In this document: piece by piece, positions 50,823 to 59,517 of the stretch
Layout: the number at the start of each line of letters is the position of its first letter
Numbering within the stretch: position 1 is the first letter of the stretch
NCBI RefSeq assembly: GCF_000143765.1
Contig: NZ_GL379780.1
Coordinates: 1 to 64,000, forward strand
Length of the DNA stretch: 64,000 nt
DNA from: Sphingobacterium spiritivorum ATCC 33861
GTDB lineage: Bacteria > Bacteroidota > Bacteroidia > Sphingobacteriales > Sphingobacteriaceae
Reading direction: 5' to 3'
Notes under the pieces: model-generated
What the model saw: only the letters and a program-made list of their open reading frames with translations
Databases searched by the model: none
What the model was told of the DNA's origin: nothing
Position numbers and translations under genes: made by a program

Positions 50823-51524
50823 TTATTTTTTTTTAGGCGTAGTCGCTATAAAGTCTTTAAGATAATACGGCTCAAAATAAGCCACATCTTCAAAAGACTG
50901 ACTGTTCAGCTTTTCGAAGGCCTGAACGGTCATATGAGCGGCTGAATTGGAAAAATCATCATATACATGAATCAATGGATTGGCTTCAAATAGCGTGTTA
51001 AATTTAGGCGCTCCGGAGCCGAACAGATGGAGTTGATACCCCTCCTCTTCATATGCATGAAAAAAATCCTGATCTATTATATTCGCGCCAACAGGTACTA
51101 CCTGGTGCCCCTGCTTATCATACAGGGCCGAATAAACCTCCATTCTTCTGGCATCTATCATAGGGCATAGCAGTACTTTTTCATTTTCTTGTATGATCCT
51201 TTTCGAAAATCCACAGAACATAGCAGACAAGGTGTCAATTGCTATAAGAGGAATATCCAATGCATAACATAAACCTTTTGCTGCTGAAACACCAATTCGT
51301 AAGCCTGTATATGAGCCGGGTCCCATACTGACAGCTATTGTCGCCAGATCCCGAACTGAAATACCTGCATCCTGTAGAGCTTTTTCAATGAAAACAGTAA
51401 GGTGGGTAGCATGAATATTATTTTCTTCGGCTCCAACAGTTGTTATAACATCACCATCAAGGCTGACTGCTACCGAACAGGCCGGAGTCGCTGTCTCTAT
51501 CTGCAAAATATAGTTTTTATTCAT
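50823..51524 (-). CDS. tsaB: t6A37 tRNA synthesis protein TsaB
   Basis: 233 residues, ASKHA fold. The N-terminus YILQIETATPACSVAVSLDG and the segment VSMGPGSYTGLRIGVSAAKG are family hallmarks. TsaB is the non-catalytic partner of TsaD in making t6A at tRNA position 37, which MtaB in this window then methylthiolates. It lies 12 nt after yidD on the same strand, at the end of the rpmH-rnpA-yidD-tsaB run. Its stop abuts the corA stop. Confidence 0.95.
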   Translation of the reverse strand: MNKNYILQIETATPACSVAVSLDGDVITTVGAEENNIHATHLTVFIEKALQDAGISVRDLATIAVSMGPGSYTGLRIGVSAAKGLCYALDIPLIAIDTLSAMFCGFSKRIIQENEKVLLCPMIDARRMEVYSALYDKQGHQVVPVGANIIDQDFFHAYEEEGYQLHLFGSGAPKFNTLFEANPLIHVYDDFSNSAAHMTVQAFEKLNSQSFEDVAYFEPYYLKDFIATTPKKK

Positions 51525-51536
51525 TGTGCAAAGTTA

Positions 51537-51791
51537 TCAGGGAACAGGATCATGTCCATGGCCTCCCCAGGGATTACATCTTAAAATTCGTTTGATTGCC
51601 AGCCAGCCACCTTTAAAAGGACCGTATTTTTTAATTGCCTCCATACCATATTGCGAACAAGTAGGTGTATAGCGGCAGTTTGCGCCCAATAAAGGGGATA
51701 TAAACAGTTGATAAAAACGGATAAGGAGAATAAAAAAAAATCTGAGTGCCCCTTTAATGATCTTTTCCCAAATAAAGATGATTGCTTTCAT
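51537..51791 (-). CDS. yidD: Membrane protein insertion efficiency factor YidD
   Basis: 84 residues. An amphipathic N-terminal helix ([20 protein letters not shown]) and the hallmark [20 protein letters not shown], followed by [20 protein letters not shown]. It aids YidC in membrane insertion. The first 38 nt of the gene overlap the end of rnpA in another frame, a tight arrangement seen in this locus in many bacteria. yidC is not adjacent here; tsaB follows instead. Confidence 0.95.
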   Translation of the reverse strand: MKAIIFIWEKIIKGALRFFFILLIRFYQLFISPLLGANCRYTPTCSQYGMEAIKKYGPFKGGWLAIKRILRCNPWGGHGHDPVP

Positions 51792-52161
51792 TTTTCAGTT
51801 TATTCAAAGCTAATGCTAATTTCACTTTCATCTCCGCAAAAGACAATTCTGTCTTTCCCACATATTGTATAGCAATTAGCAAATTTAGGTGATGATCTTC
51901 AAGAAAAGAATAAAGGATTTCTTTTTTTTGCGTACGGTAAGCTTCCCTCATCCTCCGTTTGAGCAGATTTCGGGTTACTGCTTTCTTATATCTCCTTTTG
52001 GAAACCGAAATAATAACCTGTGCAGGTACCGCTATATCAGCAGCCTGACAAAATACAATCCGGAAAGGGTATAAAACAAAAGAAGAACCACTAAGAAAAA
52101 GGCTGTCAATAAGCCTTTTACTGCATAATCGTTCTTCTTTTGTAAAAGTATTATTATTCAT
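51754..52161 (-). CDS. rnpA: Ribonuclease P protein component
   Basis: 135 residues from the ATG at 52161; an in-frame ATG at 52179 adds six residues and is possible. The RNR motif [16 protein letters not shown] and the start [17 protein letters not shown] are typical. It binds the RNase P RNA and helps cut the 5' leader from pre-tRNAs. It follows rpmH after 62 nt and overlaps yidD by 38 nt. The C-terminal strand [16 protein letters not shown] completes the fold. Confidence 0.95.
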   Translation of the reverse strand: MNNNTFTKEERLCSKRLIDSLFLSGSSFVLYPFRIVFCQAADIAVPAQVIISVSKRRYKKAVTRNLLKRRMREAYRTQKKEILYSFLEDHHLNLLIAIQYVGKTELSFAEMKVKLALALNKLKNESNHLYLGKDH

Positions 52162-52223
52162 ATTCGATGACCCGTACAAGCCGGCTATAAAGCTCGGTCT
52201 ATCTTGCCACCGGCAATGTTTAA

Positions 52224-52382
52224 TTATCCTTTGTGACGGTACTCGTCAGATACTGTTAAGCGTTTTCTACCTTTTGCTCTACGGGAAGCCAATACTCTTC
52301 TTCCGTTTGCTGTGCTCATACGTTCTCTGAACCCGTGCTTATTTCTTCTTTTTCTTTGCGATGGCTGAAATGTTCTTTTCAT
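52224..52382 (-). CDS. rpmH: 50S ribosomal protein L34
   Basis: 52 residues, translated by hand from the minus strand: [20 protein letters not shown] at the start, then [20 protein letters not shown] and a short tail ending YRHKG. This is the highly conserved L34 sequence, rich in Arg and Lys, which binds 23S rRNA. It heads the rpmH-rnpA-yidD-tsaB run. A complete promoter lies 58 nt upstream. In many bacteria dnaA and the origin lie next to rpmH, but here mscL is adjacent. Confidence 0.96.
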   Translation of the reverse strand: MKRTFQPSQRKRRNKHGFRERMSTANGRRVLASRRAKGRKRLTVSDEYRHKG

Positions 52383-52440
52383 GGCGCTTATGCTATGTAT
52401 TTAATATTTTTAATTCGTATTATACTCTAAAAGAGGAATG

Positions 52441-52471
52441 CAAAAGTAACGTTTATATATGAAACAAACAA
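52441..52471 (-). promoter_or_regulatory. Promoter of rpmH, TTG-N20-TACTTTTG
   Basis: TTG (52469-52471) and TACTTTTG (52441-52448) on the minus strand with a 20-nt spacer, 58 nt before the ATG. Confidence 0.65.
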
Positions 52472-52506
52472 AATTTATTTCCAATATTTTATTAACCCTA
52501 TTATAC

Positions 52507-52541
52507 AAAAGTGCTCCCGGCATCTTTTATACCGGGAGCAC
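52507..52541 (-). terminator. Terminator of mscL
   Basis: GTGCTCCCGG (52511-52520) and CCGGGAGCAC (52532-52541) form a perfect GC-rich 10-bp stem, followed on the minus strand by TTTTG. Confidence 0.87.
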
Positions 52542-52571
52542 AAAGACTCCTCTGCTTGTAACAGATGTATA

Positions 52572-52979
52572 TTACTTATTTTTCAGAATATCACGAATTT
52601 CAGTCAACAGTGTTTCTTCTTTAGTCGGAGCAGGAGCAGCTGCAGGAGCTGGTTCATCCTTACGTTTCAATGAATTGAGACCTTTTATCACAAGGAAAAT
52701 ACAGAACGCTACGATCAGAAACTGAATGACGATGTTAATAAAGTTACCGTAATTTATAGCAACTTCTTTAATTTTATTAGCTTCATCTCCGGCAGTAAGT
52801 ACATACTTCATGTCCGAAAAATCAATCCCACCTGTAATAAAACCAATCGGAGGCATAATGATATCATCGACCAACGATGTCACAATTTTACCAAAGGCGC
52901 CACCAATAACAACACCGACAGCTAAATCAACAACGCTTCCGCGCATTGCAAATTCTTTAAATTCTTTAATAAATCCCAT
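52572..52979 (-). CDS. mscL: Large-conductance mechanosensitive channel
   Basis: 135 residues, the family's usual size. The N-terminal helix [20 protein letters not shown] and the pore helix [19 protein letters not shown] are conserved, TM2 lies at about 82-105 ([20 protein letters not shown]), and a helical C-terminal bundle follows an Ala/Pro-rich linker. The pentamer opens on membrane tension to release solutes during osmotic down-shock. Monocistronic. Confidence 0.96.
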   Translation of the reverse strand: MGFIKEFKEFAMRGSVVDLAVGVVIGGAFGKIVTSLVDDIIMPPIGFITGGIDFSDMKYVLTAGDEANKIKEVAINYGNFINIVIQFLIVAFCIFLVIKGLNSLKRKDEPAPAAAPAPTKEETLLTEIRDILKNK

Positions 52980-53092
52980 TTTTCATCTGTTTAATAATTC
53001 ATATAAGTATAACAAAAATGATGCTTAAAATTATAGTTTTGGCAAAAAAAAAGCATTTTACTAAAAAATGAAGCATTTTTCATATTTTTGAT

Positions 53093-53100
53093 CGAAGTAG
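53093..53100 (+). promoter_or_regulatory. Candidate -7 box of the response regulator gene
   Basis: TATTTTTG, perfect, but 85 nt before the ATG at 53186; it implies a leader of about 80 nt. No -33 TTG is seen. Confidence 0.4.
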
Positions 53101-53185
53101 TAATTTGTAATTATTATATTTATCAAAATCTCACTTCACTACGAACAGCCAACTTGAGTATATTTAATATTAATAGTATCTATTC

Positions 53186-53824
53186 ATGAAAAAAATATTA
53201 ATTGCTGACGATCATAGTATTGTAAGACTGGGAGCGTCTGTCATTATTAAAGGGGTTATTGAAAATGCGAATATAACACAAGCGCAGGATTACAGCGAGA
53301 TTACCAAATTACTGGACGCTAACCGCTATGATCTGCTCTTGCTTGACATCAATATGCCCGGCGGAAATAACATTAAAGTTATTCATGAAATATTGGCAAA
53401 ACAAAATGACTTAAAAATACTGGTATTTTCTTCTTATGATGAATCACTGTATGCGCTGCGCTATATCGAAGCGGGCGCTGTGGGTTATTTAAATAAGAAT
53501 ACCGCTATGTCTGAACTCGGCAATGCTATTCAATGCATTATTTCAAGAGGAAAGTATATGTCCGATGTTGTCACAGATCTTTATCTGAAGAAACTGACGC
53601 AGAGCAAATCCAGTCTTCAAAAAGCGAATCCACTGGCAAAACTCTCTAACAGAGAGATGGATGTAGCCAAACATCTGACTCAGGGTCTGGGTATCCTGGA
53701 AGTTTCCAATGAACTCAAACTTAGTGCTTCTACAATAAGTACATACAAAAGCCGGGTATTTGAAAAATTGGGAGTAACGAATATTCCTGAACTTATTCAG
53801 TTATTTAATTTGCATTCCACCTAA
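53186..53824 (+). CDS. LuxR/NarL-family response regulator
   Basis: 212 residues. Receiver domain (about 1-120) with Asp9/Asp10-type acidic pair in IADDHSI, phospho-acceptor Asp54 (LLLDINMPGG) and Lys in YLNKNT. The C-terminal LuxR helix-turn-helix (about 148-208) reads LSNREMDVAKHLTQGLGILE and LSASTISTYKSRVFEKLGV. It is an orphan with no adjacent kinase; the hybrid kinase at 35-37 kb is a possible partner but nothing in the sequence shows it. The 3' end of the gene forms part of a 13-bp hairpin. Confidence 0.94.
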   Translation: MKKILIADDHSIVRLGASVIIKGVIENANITQAQDYSEITKLLDANRYDLLLLDINMPGGNNIKVIHEILAKQNDLKILVFSSYDESLYALRYIEAGAVGYLNKNTAMSELGNAIQCIISRGKYMSDVVTDLYLKKLTQSKSSLQKANPLAKLSNREMDVAKHLTQGLGILEVSNELKLSASTISTYKSRVFEKLGVTNIPELIQLFNLHST

Positions 53825-53845
53825 AGTATAGTTGGAATGCAAATT
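53807..53845. terminator. Hairpin containing the end of the response regulator gene
   Basis: Arms 53807-53819 and 53833-53845 pair perfectly over 13 bp, with the stop codon (53822-53824) in the loop. There is no T run, so it may be a weak terminator or a 3' stability element. Confidence 0.55.
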
Positions 53846-53853
53846 ATTACAGA

Positions 53854-54993
53854 CTATAGCTGATCTATAGTCACAACAGGAATGTCTTCTACATGCACAT
53901 TCTTCAACTTGTTCTCACTCCTGTATGTATAACCTTGCTCAACATCCAGATCCCATAGCATAGGTGCAAGAAAATTAATACAAGTCGTGAATCCCTGATT
54001 GGTCGCCGCAAAATTACCTGTATCTTTAGAGTTTTTAGCTTCATTTTCAATCTCAAAGGGTCCACTATAGCCTCTGGACTGTAAAGTGTCTACAAATCCT
54101 CGCCAATCCATACTATCTGACCCTCCGAATCCCGGAAGCATCGCCTCATAATGATGCCTGTCCCAGTCATGCTGAGGCACATCAACACCTGCAGCCTGCG
54201 CCAAAGATGCGTCTACAGTCTGCATAGGGTACATACCACCCCATTCTACTCTTGCTCTGGTAGACAAATTGCGGGTTGTCTTTACATGAATACGATGCAA
54301 GCGATTAATATCTGTCAGCTTCATAACTTCCACAGGATCCGTATTCTGCCAGACATCATGTGAAGGATCGTAAATTTCTCCATGCGCTTTACTCGGAATC
54401 ATCGCATACATAAGCTTACGCGCCGCTAATGTAGCGGGTAGGTTGTTATACGTCGACGTGAATCTGGATGATCTCCAGCCCTCCATAGGGCAATTCTCGT
54501 AGAGGATAGTTACACCCAGAGATTCTGCATACCTGACAATAGGTTCGAATACTTCTTTATATTTCTCCAGATTTTTCTGAAATCCATCTATCTCATTACC
54601 CAATTCATGATTGTAACCTACGAAAGTACCAACCTTTACATTATTAGTATCTCCTCCTAAAAGATAAGCGATACGGATCAGTTTAAGCAGGTGATTTTGA
54701 TTCTTTATCCGTTGTTCAGGATCTCCTCCTATCATGTTTTCAAAAGCTCCGAGTGAAAGTTGCAACCCGTTGGCATTAAACTGATCGATTAATCGACTGG
54801 CACTTTCCGGGGTAAATTCATCATATTCCAAATGAGTGGCTGTATGATCTTCACGTGTACCGTCTTTTCTGAAAACACAGAGATCAATGCCTTGAGCACC
54901 TACTTTCACAGCCGTCTGAATCAATTCTTCCAGAGATAGTTTATCATACGCTGAACTCATTACCCATATGGGATTATTTAGCTTATTAGACAT
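53854..54993 (-). CDS. Sugar phosphate isomerase/epimerase-like TIM-barrel protein
   Basis: 379 residues, AP-endonuclease-2/xylose-isomerase-like TIM barrel. Metal-ligand candidates are Glu in ILYENCPMEGW, Asp and His in EIYDPSHDVWQ, His in RIHRIHVKTT-like HRIHVKT, and Glu in GPFEIENEA. The family covers inosose dehydratases, epimerases and ketoisomerases acting on sugars or inositols. There is no transporter or dehydrogenase nearby to name a substrate. No signal peptide is seen, so it should be cytosolic. Confidence 0.83.
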   Translation of the reverse strand: MSNKLNNPIWVMSSAYDKLSLEELIQTAVKVGAQGIDLCVFRKDGTREDHTATHLEYDEFTPESASRLIDQFNANGLQLSLGAFENMIGGDPEQRIKNQNHLLKLIRIAYLLGGDTNNVKVGTFVGYNHELGNEIDGFQKNLEKYKEVFEPIVRYAESLGVTILYENCPMEGWRSSRFTSTYNNLPATLAARKLMYAMIPSKAHGEIYDPSHDVWQNTDPVEVMKLTDINRLHRIHVKTTRNLSTRARVEWGGMYPMQTVDASLAQAAGVDVPQHDWDRHHYEAMLPGFGGSDSMDWRGFVDTLQSRGYSGPFEIENEAKNSKDTGNFAATNQGFTTCINFLAPMLWDLDVEQGYTYRSENKLKNVHVEDIPVVTIDQL

Positions 54994-55039
54994 GTTATTT
55001 CCTTTATTTAAATAGATATATGGTGTAGGTAAAGATAAT

Positions 55040-55062
55040 AAAAAAAGCCCTTATTAAAGGGC
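55040..55062 (-). terminator. Terminator of the Hc1-like gene
   Basis: GCCCTT (55047-55052) pairs with AAGGGC (55057-55062). On the minus strand the stem is followed by seven T residues. Confidence 0.75.
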
Positions 55063-55091
55063 CTTCTCTATGACTTATGGGTGCAGGAGAT

Positions 55092-55277
55092 CTATTTAGA
55101 ATTTTTTAATTCCTGAACTCCTAAACGTAGGGTTTGAGCATGCGTCTTAATATCCTGCAATGTTTTTCTTACACGTGTACCTGCTGCACTATTTCCTTTG
55201 TTAAAGAATTTGTCTGCATCACCTTCAAGACCATCGATTAGAGCCTTTAATTCTTTGAATTTATCAATACTTGCCAT
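55092..55277 (-). CDS. Histone H1-like (Hc1-type) small protein
   Basis: 61 residues: KFKELKALIDGLEGDADKFF, then NKGNSAAGTRVRKTLQDIKT and a helical end with a short basic tail. The pattern matches the N-terminal Hc1-like domain widespread in Bacteroidota, related to the chlamydial histone-like protein. The Lys/Ala-rich tail of chlamydial Hc1 is missing, so strong DNA condensation is doubtful. It is flanked by its own terminator and that of ftsZ. Confidence 0.82.
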   Translation of the reverse strand: MASIDKFKELKALIDGLEGDADKFFNKGNSAAGTRVRKTLQDIKTHAQTLRLGVQELKNSK

Positions 55278-55386
55278 AATTTAATTGTTTGAGTTTTTTA
55301 TAATTAATTATCAATCACTGTATAACATAAAAATAACATCTATTTTTTGAAAAAAAAAATTTTGTCTTTCTTTTTACGTGTTTAAT

Positions 55387-55420
55387 AAAAAAAGCGGCAT
55401 GAATCACTTCAAGCCGCTTT
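55387..55420 (-). terminator. Terminator of ftsZ / the dcw cluster
   Basis: AAAGCGGC (55391-55398) and GCCGCTTT (55413-55420) pair, with a further 4-bp stem inside after an A-A mismatch. The T run lies on the minus strand. Confidence 0.85.
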
Positions 55421-55442
55421 CCATATAAATAGAGTTGTATGA

Positions 55443-57134
55443 CTAGTCTACATTATCATGTAAAAAAGAATTGTTAGGACGGATCTCTGTTTCGCCTTCG
55501 TCAAAAGATAACGTAAAACGGGATACAGCCGACTGCGATGAGTGCGGAAGATCTTCCAGTGATTTTTGCTTACGCTTGTAAGCGGGCTCGTTTTCAAGCT
55601 CCTGTAAACCATTTGAAGATTTCAGTTTCATGCTTAGTTCTTTCAGACGCAGGATGCGCTCTTTAGTCTTCAGCAACTGATCTTCAAAGCTTGCAGGCTC
55701 TTCGATATGTGTCGATATAGTTGATTCTTCTACAGTGTTGTTTACTTCCTCTATAGGGTTAACGGAAGCGTGTTGATAAGCATCAAACACTGTTGGCAAT
55801 TCAAACTGGAATACAGAAGGTGAAGTTTTCAATTCAAAACCATCGTTTTTCACTTCTTCTTCCTGCTTAATAACCGTCTCGTTTACTTCAAGAGTATGAC
55901 GTACGACAGTTTCAGTTTCAGTCTTAGTTGTCTGCGTATAGGCATTTGCTGTATTTCCGTTTGTTTTTGGAGAGAACAAATCTGCCTGAGGTTGCGCTAC
56001 TGTATTTGCAACCTGATTTTCCGGTTGTTGAACAGGGTTGACGACAGACGGAGCAGCTTCTCTGGGAACAAACTGATTTTGTGAAACCGGTTTTACAAAA
56101 GGGTTTGCATTATTCTCCGGAGTCAGAGGCAAAGCAATTTTCTCGTTTTGTTTTTCCTTTACACGTTGTTCACTTGTTTGGAAACCTGTAGCAATGATCG
56201 TAACAGACAATTCATCTTCTAATGTATTGTCGATGCAGTTACCCCAGATCAGATCTGCAGAAAGACCTGCTTTGTCCTGAATAAAGTCAGTAATGATAGC
56301 AACTTCATCCATTGTCACTTCCATTGTACCGGAAGTAATATTTAATAAGATATAACGTGCACCTTCAATTTCATTATCTTTCAATAACGGAGAAGCCAGA
56401 GCACCGGTCACTGCTTCCAGAGCACGGTTATCACCTTTCGCTTTAGCATTACCCATTATAGCAACACCACTATCATTCATTACTGTACGAACGTCTTTGA
56501 AGTCGACGTTGACATAACCAGGAATAGTGATAATCTCTGCAATACCTTTTGCAGCAGTAGTCAAGATATCATCTGCTTTAGCAAAGGCTGCTGTCATAGT
56601 CAGGTTACCGAAGATCTCGCGAAGGCGATCATTAGAGATTACTAAATATGAATCTACATATTTACGTAACTCTTCTAATCCTTCTTCTGCCTGCGCACGA
56701 CGTTTCTTACCTTCAAATGTAAAAGGTGTAGTTATAATCGCTACAGTCAGAATACCAAGTTCTTTAGCTGCTTTTGCCAATACCGGACTTGCCCCCGTAC
56801 CGGTACCGCCGCCCATACCTGCTGTTATAAATAACATTTTGGTATTAGTACCTAACATACGCTTGATATCTTCAATACTCTCAATAGCCGAATTTTCACC
56901 CACATCAGGATCAGCACCTGCACCCATACCTTCGGTAAGACTTGCTCCCAATTGTACCTTATTAGGTATCGGGCTCAATTCTAATGCCTGTGCATCAGTG
57001 TTACAAACTATAAAATCTACTCCGCTGATTCCCTGATTATACATGTGGTTGACGGCATTGCCCCCACCTCCACCAATCCCGATAACCTTGATTATCGAAG
57101 ACTGTTCCTTTAACATTTCAAACTGTATTGACAT
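55443..57134 (-). CDS. ftsZ: Cell division protein FtsZ
   Basis: 563 residues, much longer than E. coli FtsZ (383). The GTPase domain (about 1-325) has GIGGGGGNAVNHM, NTDAQAL, the tubulin signature GGGTGTGASP and the T7 segment NVDFKDVRTVM. The C-terminal region of some 240 residues is a low-complexity linker (Gln, Asn, Val, Pro, Glu) ending in RFTLSFDEGETEIRPNNSFL with HDNVD, a tail common to Bacteroidota FtsZ. It polymerises into the Z ring at midcell. It is the last gene of the dcw cluster, 138 nt after ftsA. Confidence 0.97.
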   Translation of the reverse strand: MSIQFEMLKEQSSIIKVIGIGGGGGNAVNHMYNQGISGVDFIVCNTDAQALELSPIPNKVQLGASLTEGMGAGADPDVGENSAIESIEDIKRMLGTNTKMLFITAGMGGGTGTGASPVLAKAAKELGILTVAIITTPFTFEGKKRRAQAEEGLEELRKYVDSYLVISNDRLREIFGNLTMTAAFAKADDILTTAAKGIAEIITIPGYVNVDFKDVRTVMNDSGVAIMGNAKAKGDNRALEAVTGALASPLLKDNEIEGARYILLNITSGTMEVTMDEVAIITDFIQDKAGLSADLIWGNCIDNTLEDELSVTIIATGFQTSEQRVKEKQNEKIALPLTPENNANPFVKPVSQNQFVPREAAPSVVNPVQQPENQVANTVAQPQADLFSPKTNGNTANAYTQTTKTETETVVRHTLEVNETVIKQEEEVKNDGFELKTSPSVFQFELPTVFDAYQHASVNPIEEVNNTVEESTISTHIEEPASFEDQLLKTKERILRLKELSMKLKSSNGLQELENEPAYKRKQKSLEDLPHSSQSAVSRFTLSFDEGETEIRPNNSFLHDNVD

Positions 57135-57272
57135 AACTTTTCCCTATTTAACTATTGCTGAGAGACTTATATTTTACAAAAACCTTCAACAATTCTAATG
57201 TAATAATACCAATTTCTTAACAACAGTTTTCCACATTTGTTAGAATGTGGAAAAATCACTGATTGTTGAAAA

Positions 57273-58649
57273 CTATTTCTTCCCTATAAAGGTATCATCA
57301 TCAATTCCCGCGTCGTCCTTGATAAATTCGGTCAAAAACTTTTTTAACCAACCTTCTTTCTTTTGTTGCTTTTCAGCAATATCCTTTACTCCCGGAGCGC
57401 TTGCTGTTTTCGGCGTACGTTTGATCGAATCTTCATGTTCAGAAGCCTCTTCATCCTCGATAGCCTGAATACCCTTAATCAGCAAACCGATACCTGTAGC
57501 ATATAACGGGCTCTTCAGTTCATCGAAAAGCTGTTTGTTCAGCAGATCCGTTTTTGCCAGATACTCATTCGGATATCCGATACGACAATCGATACCGGTA
57601 ATATATTCCACCAATTGTACCAAATGTTTCAATTGAGCGCCACCACCGGTCACCACAATACCACCAATCAGTTTATCTTCATAGCCTGAAGATTTGATTT
57701 CGTAATACACGTGTTCGATGATCTCTTCCATACGAGCCTGGATGATATACGCCAGATTTTTCACTGAAATCTCTTTTGCTTCTCTTCCGCGGATGCCCGG
57801 TACACAGATGACCTCATTTTCTTTATTCTCGTCAGCTAAAGCTGATCCGTATCTGACCTTTAATAATTCGGCCTGATTACGCAACACTGAACATCCCTGA
57901 CGGATATCTTCAGTCACAATATTACCACCCAAAGGAATAACAGCAGTATGACGGATAATTCCTTCATGGAAAATCGCCACATCGGTAGTACCACCACCAA
58001 TATCAACTAATACAACACCAGCATTTTTTTCATCTTCATCCAATACAGCTTCGGATGACGCTAAAGGTTCAAGCACTAATGATGACACCTCTAATGAGGA
58101 GTAATCAACGCATCTTTTGATATTTTTGATATCTGTAACACGTCCTGAAATAATATGAAAATTAGCTTCGATACGACGACCCGCCATACCCACAGGCTCT
58201 TTGATACCCGGTTCGTTATCGATAGTAAATTCCTGCGGAAGTACATGGATAATTTCCTCTCCCGGAGGAAGCACCAATTTGTACATATCAGAGATTAATC
58301 TTTCGATGTCTCTTCTTCCTACTTCATCATCATCGTTTTTGGTCAGGATACCCCGATGCTGAATACTCTTGATGTGTTGTCCGGCTATACCTACGTTGAC
58401 CACTTTGATGTCTACATTTGACAAACCTTCTGCCAATGCGACTGCCTCCTTAATGCTGGTAACGGTTTTTTGGATATTGGCCACGACTCCACGGTTTACA
58501 CCTGCAGACTCCGCTTTCCCTACTCCTAATAATTCGATTTTATTTGTCCCGCTCCGACGTCCTACGGTCACACAAATCTTTGTGGTACCGATGTCAAGAC
58601 CAACAATAATTGGATTCTCCTTTTCGCTGTCTGTTATTCTTGGTTTCAT
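57273..58649 (-). CDS. ftsA: Cell division protein FtsA
   Basis: 458 residues, actin fold: phosphate 1 VGLDIGTTKICVTVG, the 1C SHS2 region (VVNVGIAGQHIKSIQHRGIL), phosphate 2 VLVDIGGGTTDVAIF and adenosine loop GGIVVTGGGAQLKHL. The C-terminus has an amphipathic, positively charged helix (KKEGWLKKFLTEFIKDD) that may anchor it to the membrane. It tethers FtsZ filaments. It starts 46 nt after ftsQ. Confidence 0.97.
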   Translation of the reverse strand: MKPRITDSEKENPIIVGLDIGTTKICVTVGRRSGTNKIELLGVGKAESAGVNRGVVANIQKTVTSIKEAVALAEGLSNVDIKVVNVGIAGQHIKSIQHRGILTKNDDDEVGRRDIERLISDMYKLVLPPGEEIIHVLPQEFTIDNEPGIKEPVGMAGRRIEANFHIISGRVTDIKNIKRCVDYSSLEVSSLVLEPLASSEAVLDEDEKNAGVVLVDIGGGTTDVAIFHEGIIRHTAVIPLGGNIVTEDIRQGCSVLRNQAELLKVRYGSALADENKENEVICVPGIRGREAKEISVKNLAYIIQARMEEIIEHVYYEIKSSGYEDKLIGGIVVTGGGAQLKHLVQLVEYITGIDCRIGYPNEYLAKTDLLNKQLFDELKSPLYATGIGLLIKGIQAIEDEEASEHEDSIKRTPKTASAPGVKDIAEKQQKKEGWLKKFLTEFIKDDAGIDDDTFIGKK

Positions 58650-58695
58650 ATTGCTGTGTATTAATGCTGTATATTAATAATATTATTTCCTGTAT

Positions 58696-59517
58696 TTATT
58701 TTTTAACGATAGCCAGACTGTCAATAGTCCAGCTCCCCTTTCGTTCGCACACAATCTGGTGTGCATATTTTACATTTATTTTGTTGTATGCTTCTGTACC
58801 GACTCTGGGTAAGATCTGATTGTAAAAAAGTTTTAAACGATCAAACTTACTTTCCAGTGAATCCGCATTTCCGATAACAAGATCCTGACTACCCACACGA
58901 GGAATCAATTCTATATCTTTATCATCGTTTACATATAACTGAACGACCTGATTGCCCCATAGCTCATCGTTATTTACATATTTGACGACTTCAAGCAAAT
59001 TTTTCAGTGTCCCCGACTCTATGGTATCAAGCGCCTGCTTATATCCTTCCGAAATATTCCCGGTCGCCACCAAAACCCGGGGTACGTATTTAAGTGTTAC
59101 CGGAATCTTTAAGCCGGTAGGATCAACATAAAAATCTTTACCTGCCTTATTGATCACACGCATGATTACTTCACGCTGGCTTACTTTTACCTGCATCACG
59201 CCATCCATATCCATATGTACTTCTGCAGAAGATACATAGGGCAATTTTTCGAGTGTCAATTCTATTTTATGCAGGGGTATACTCGCCAGTTGTTTGCCTG
59301 CTACTGATCCGTATGTCTTATTGATCAGATTGGAAATATCCTGCTGATCAATAAATGTTTCTTTACCTTCAATAATAACATGTAAGTCTGTACATACCTG
59401 TGCATTGTCCTTTTTTCCGACTAAGGACATAAGCATCCCTACTCCGGCCAAGGCCACAATACCCAGCACGGCATATAACACCGCACTCCATCGTATGTTA
59501 CGCAACTTATTGAGCAT
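58696..59517 (-). CDS. ftsQ: Cell division protein FtsQ
   Basis: 273 residues with one membrane helix (about 11-30) and a periplasmic part with a POTRA-like domain (VIIEGKETFIDQQDISNLIN, KIELTLEKLPYVSSAEVHMD) and the following beta domain (VQLYVNDDKDIELIPRVGSQ). The sequence is weakly conserved, but position between murC and ftsA, length and topology make the call firm. Its start overlaps the murC stop by 11 nt. Confidence 0.92.
   Translation of the reverse strand: MLNKLRNIRWSAVLYAVLGIVALAGVGMLMSLVGKKDNAQVCTDLHVIIEGKETFIDQQDISNLINKTYGSVAGKQLASIPLHKIELTLEKLPYVSSAEVHMDMDGVMQVKVSQREVIMRVINKAGKDFYVDPTGLKIPVTLKYVPRVLVATGNISEGYKQALDTIESGTLKNLLEVVKYVNNDELWGNQVVQLYVNDDKDIELIPRVGSQDLVIGNADSLESKFDRLKLFYNQILPRVGTEAYNKINVKYAHQIVCERKGSWTIDSLAIVKK

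Noticed and set aside
52224..52571. Possible replication origin near rpmH
   Set aside because: No dnaA gene, no DnaA-box cluster and no AT-rich unwinding repeat seen; rpmH is followed by mscL.
56527..57036. 169-residue plus-strand frame
   Set aside because: Antisense to the conserved GTPase domain of ftsZ, which is certainly coding.
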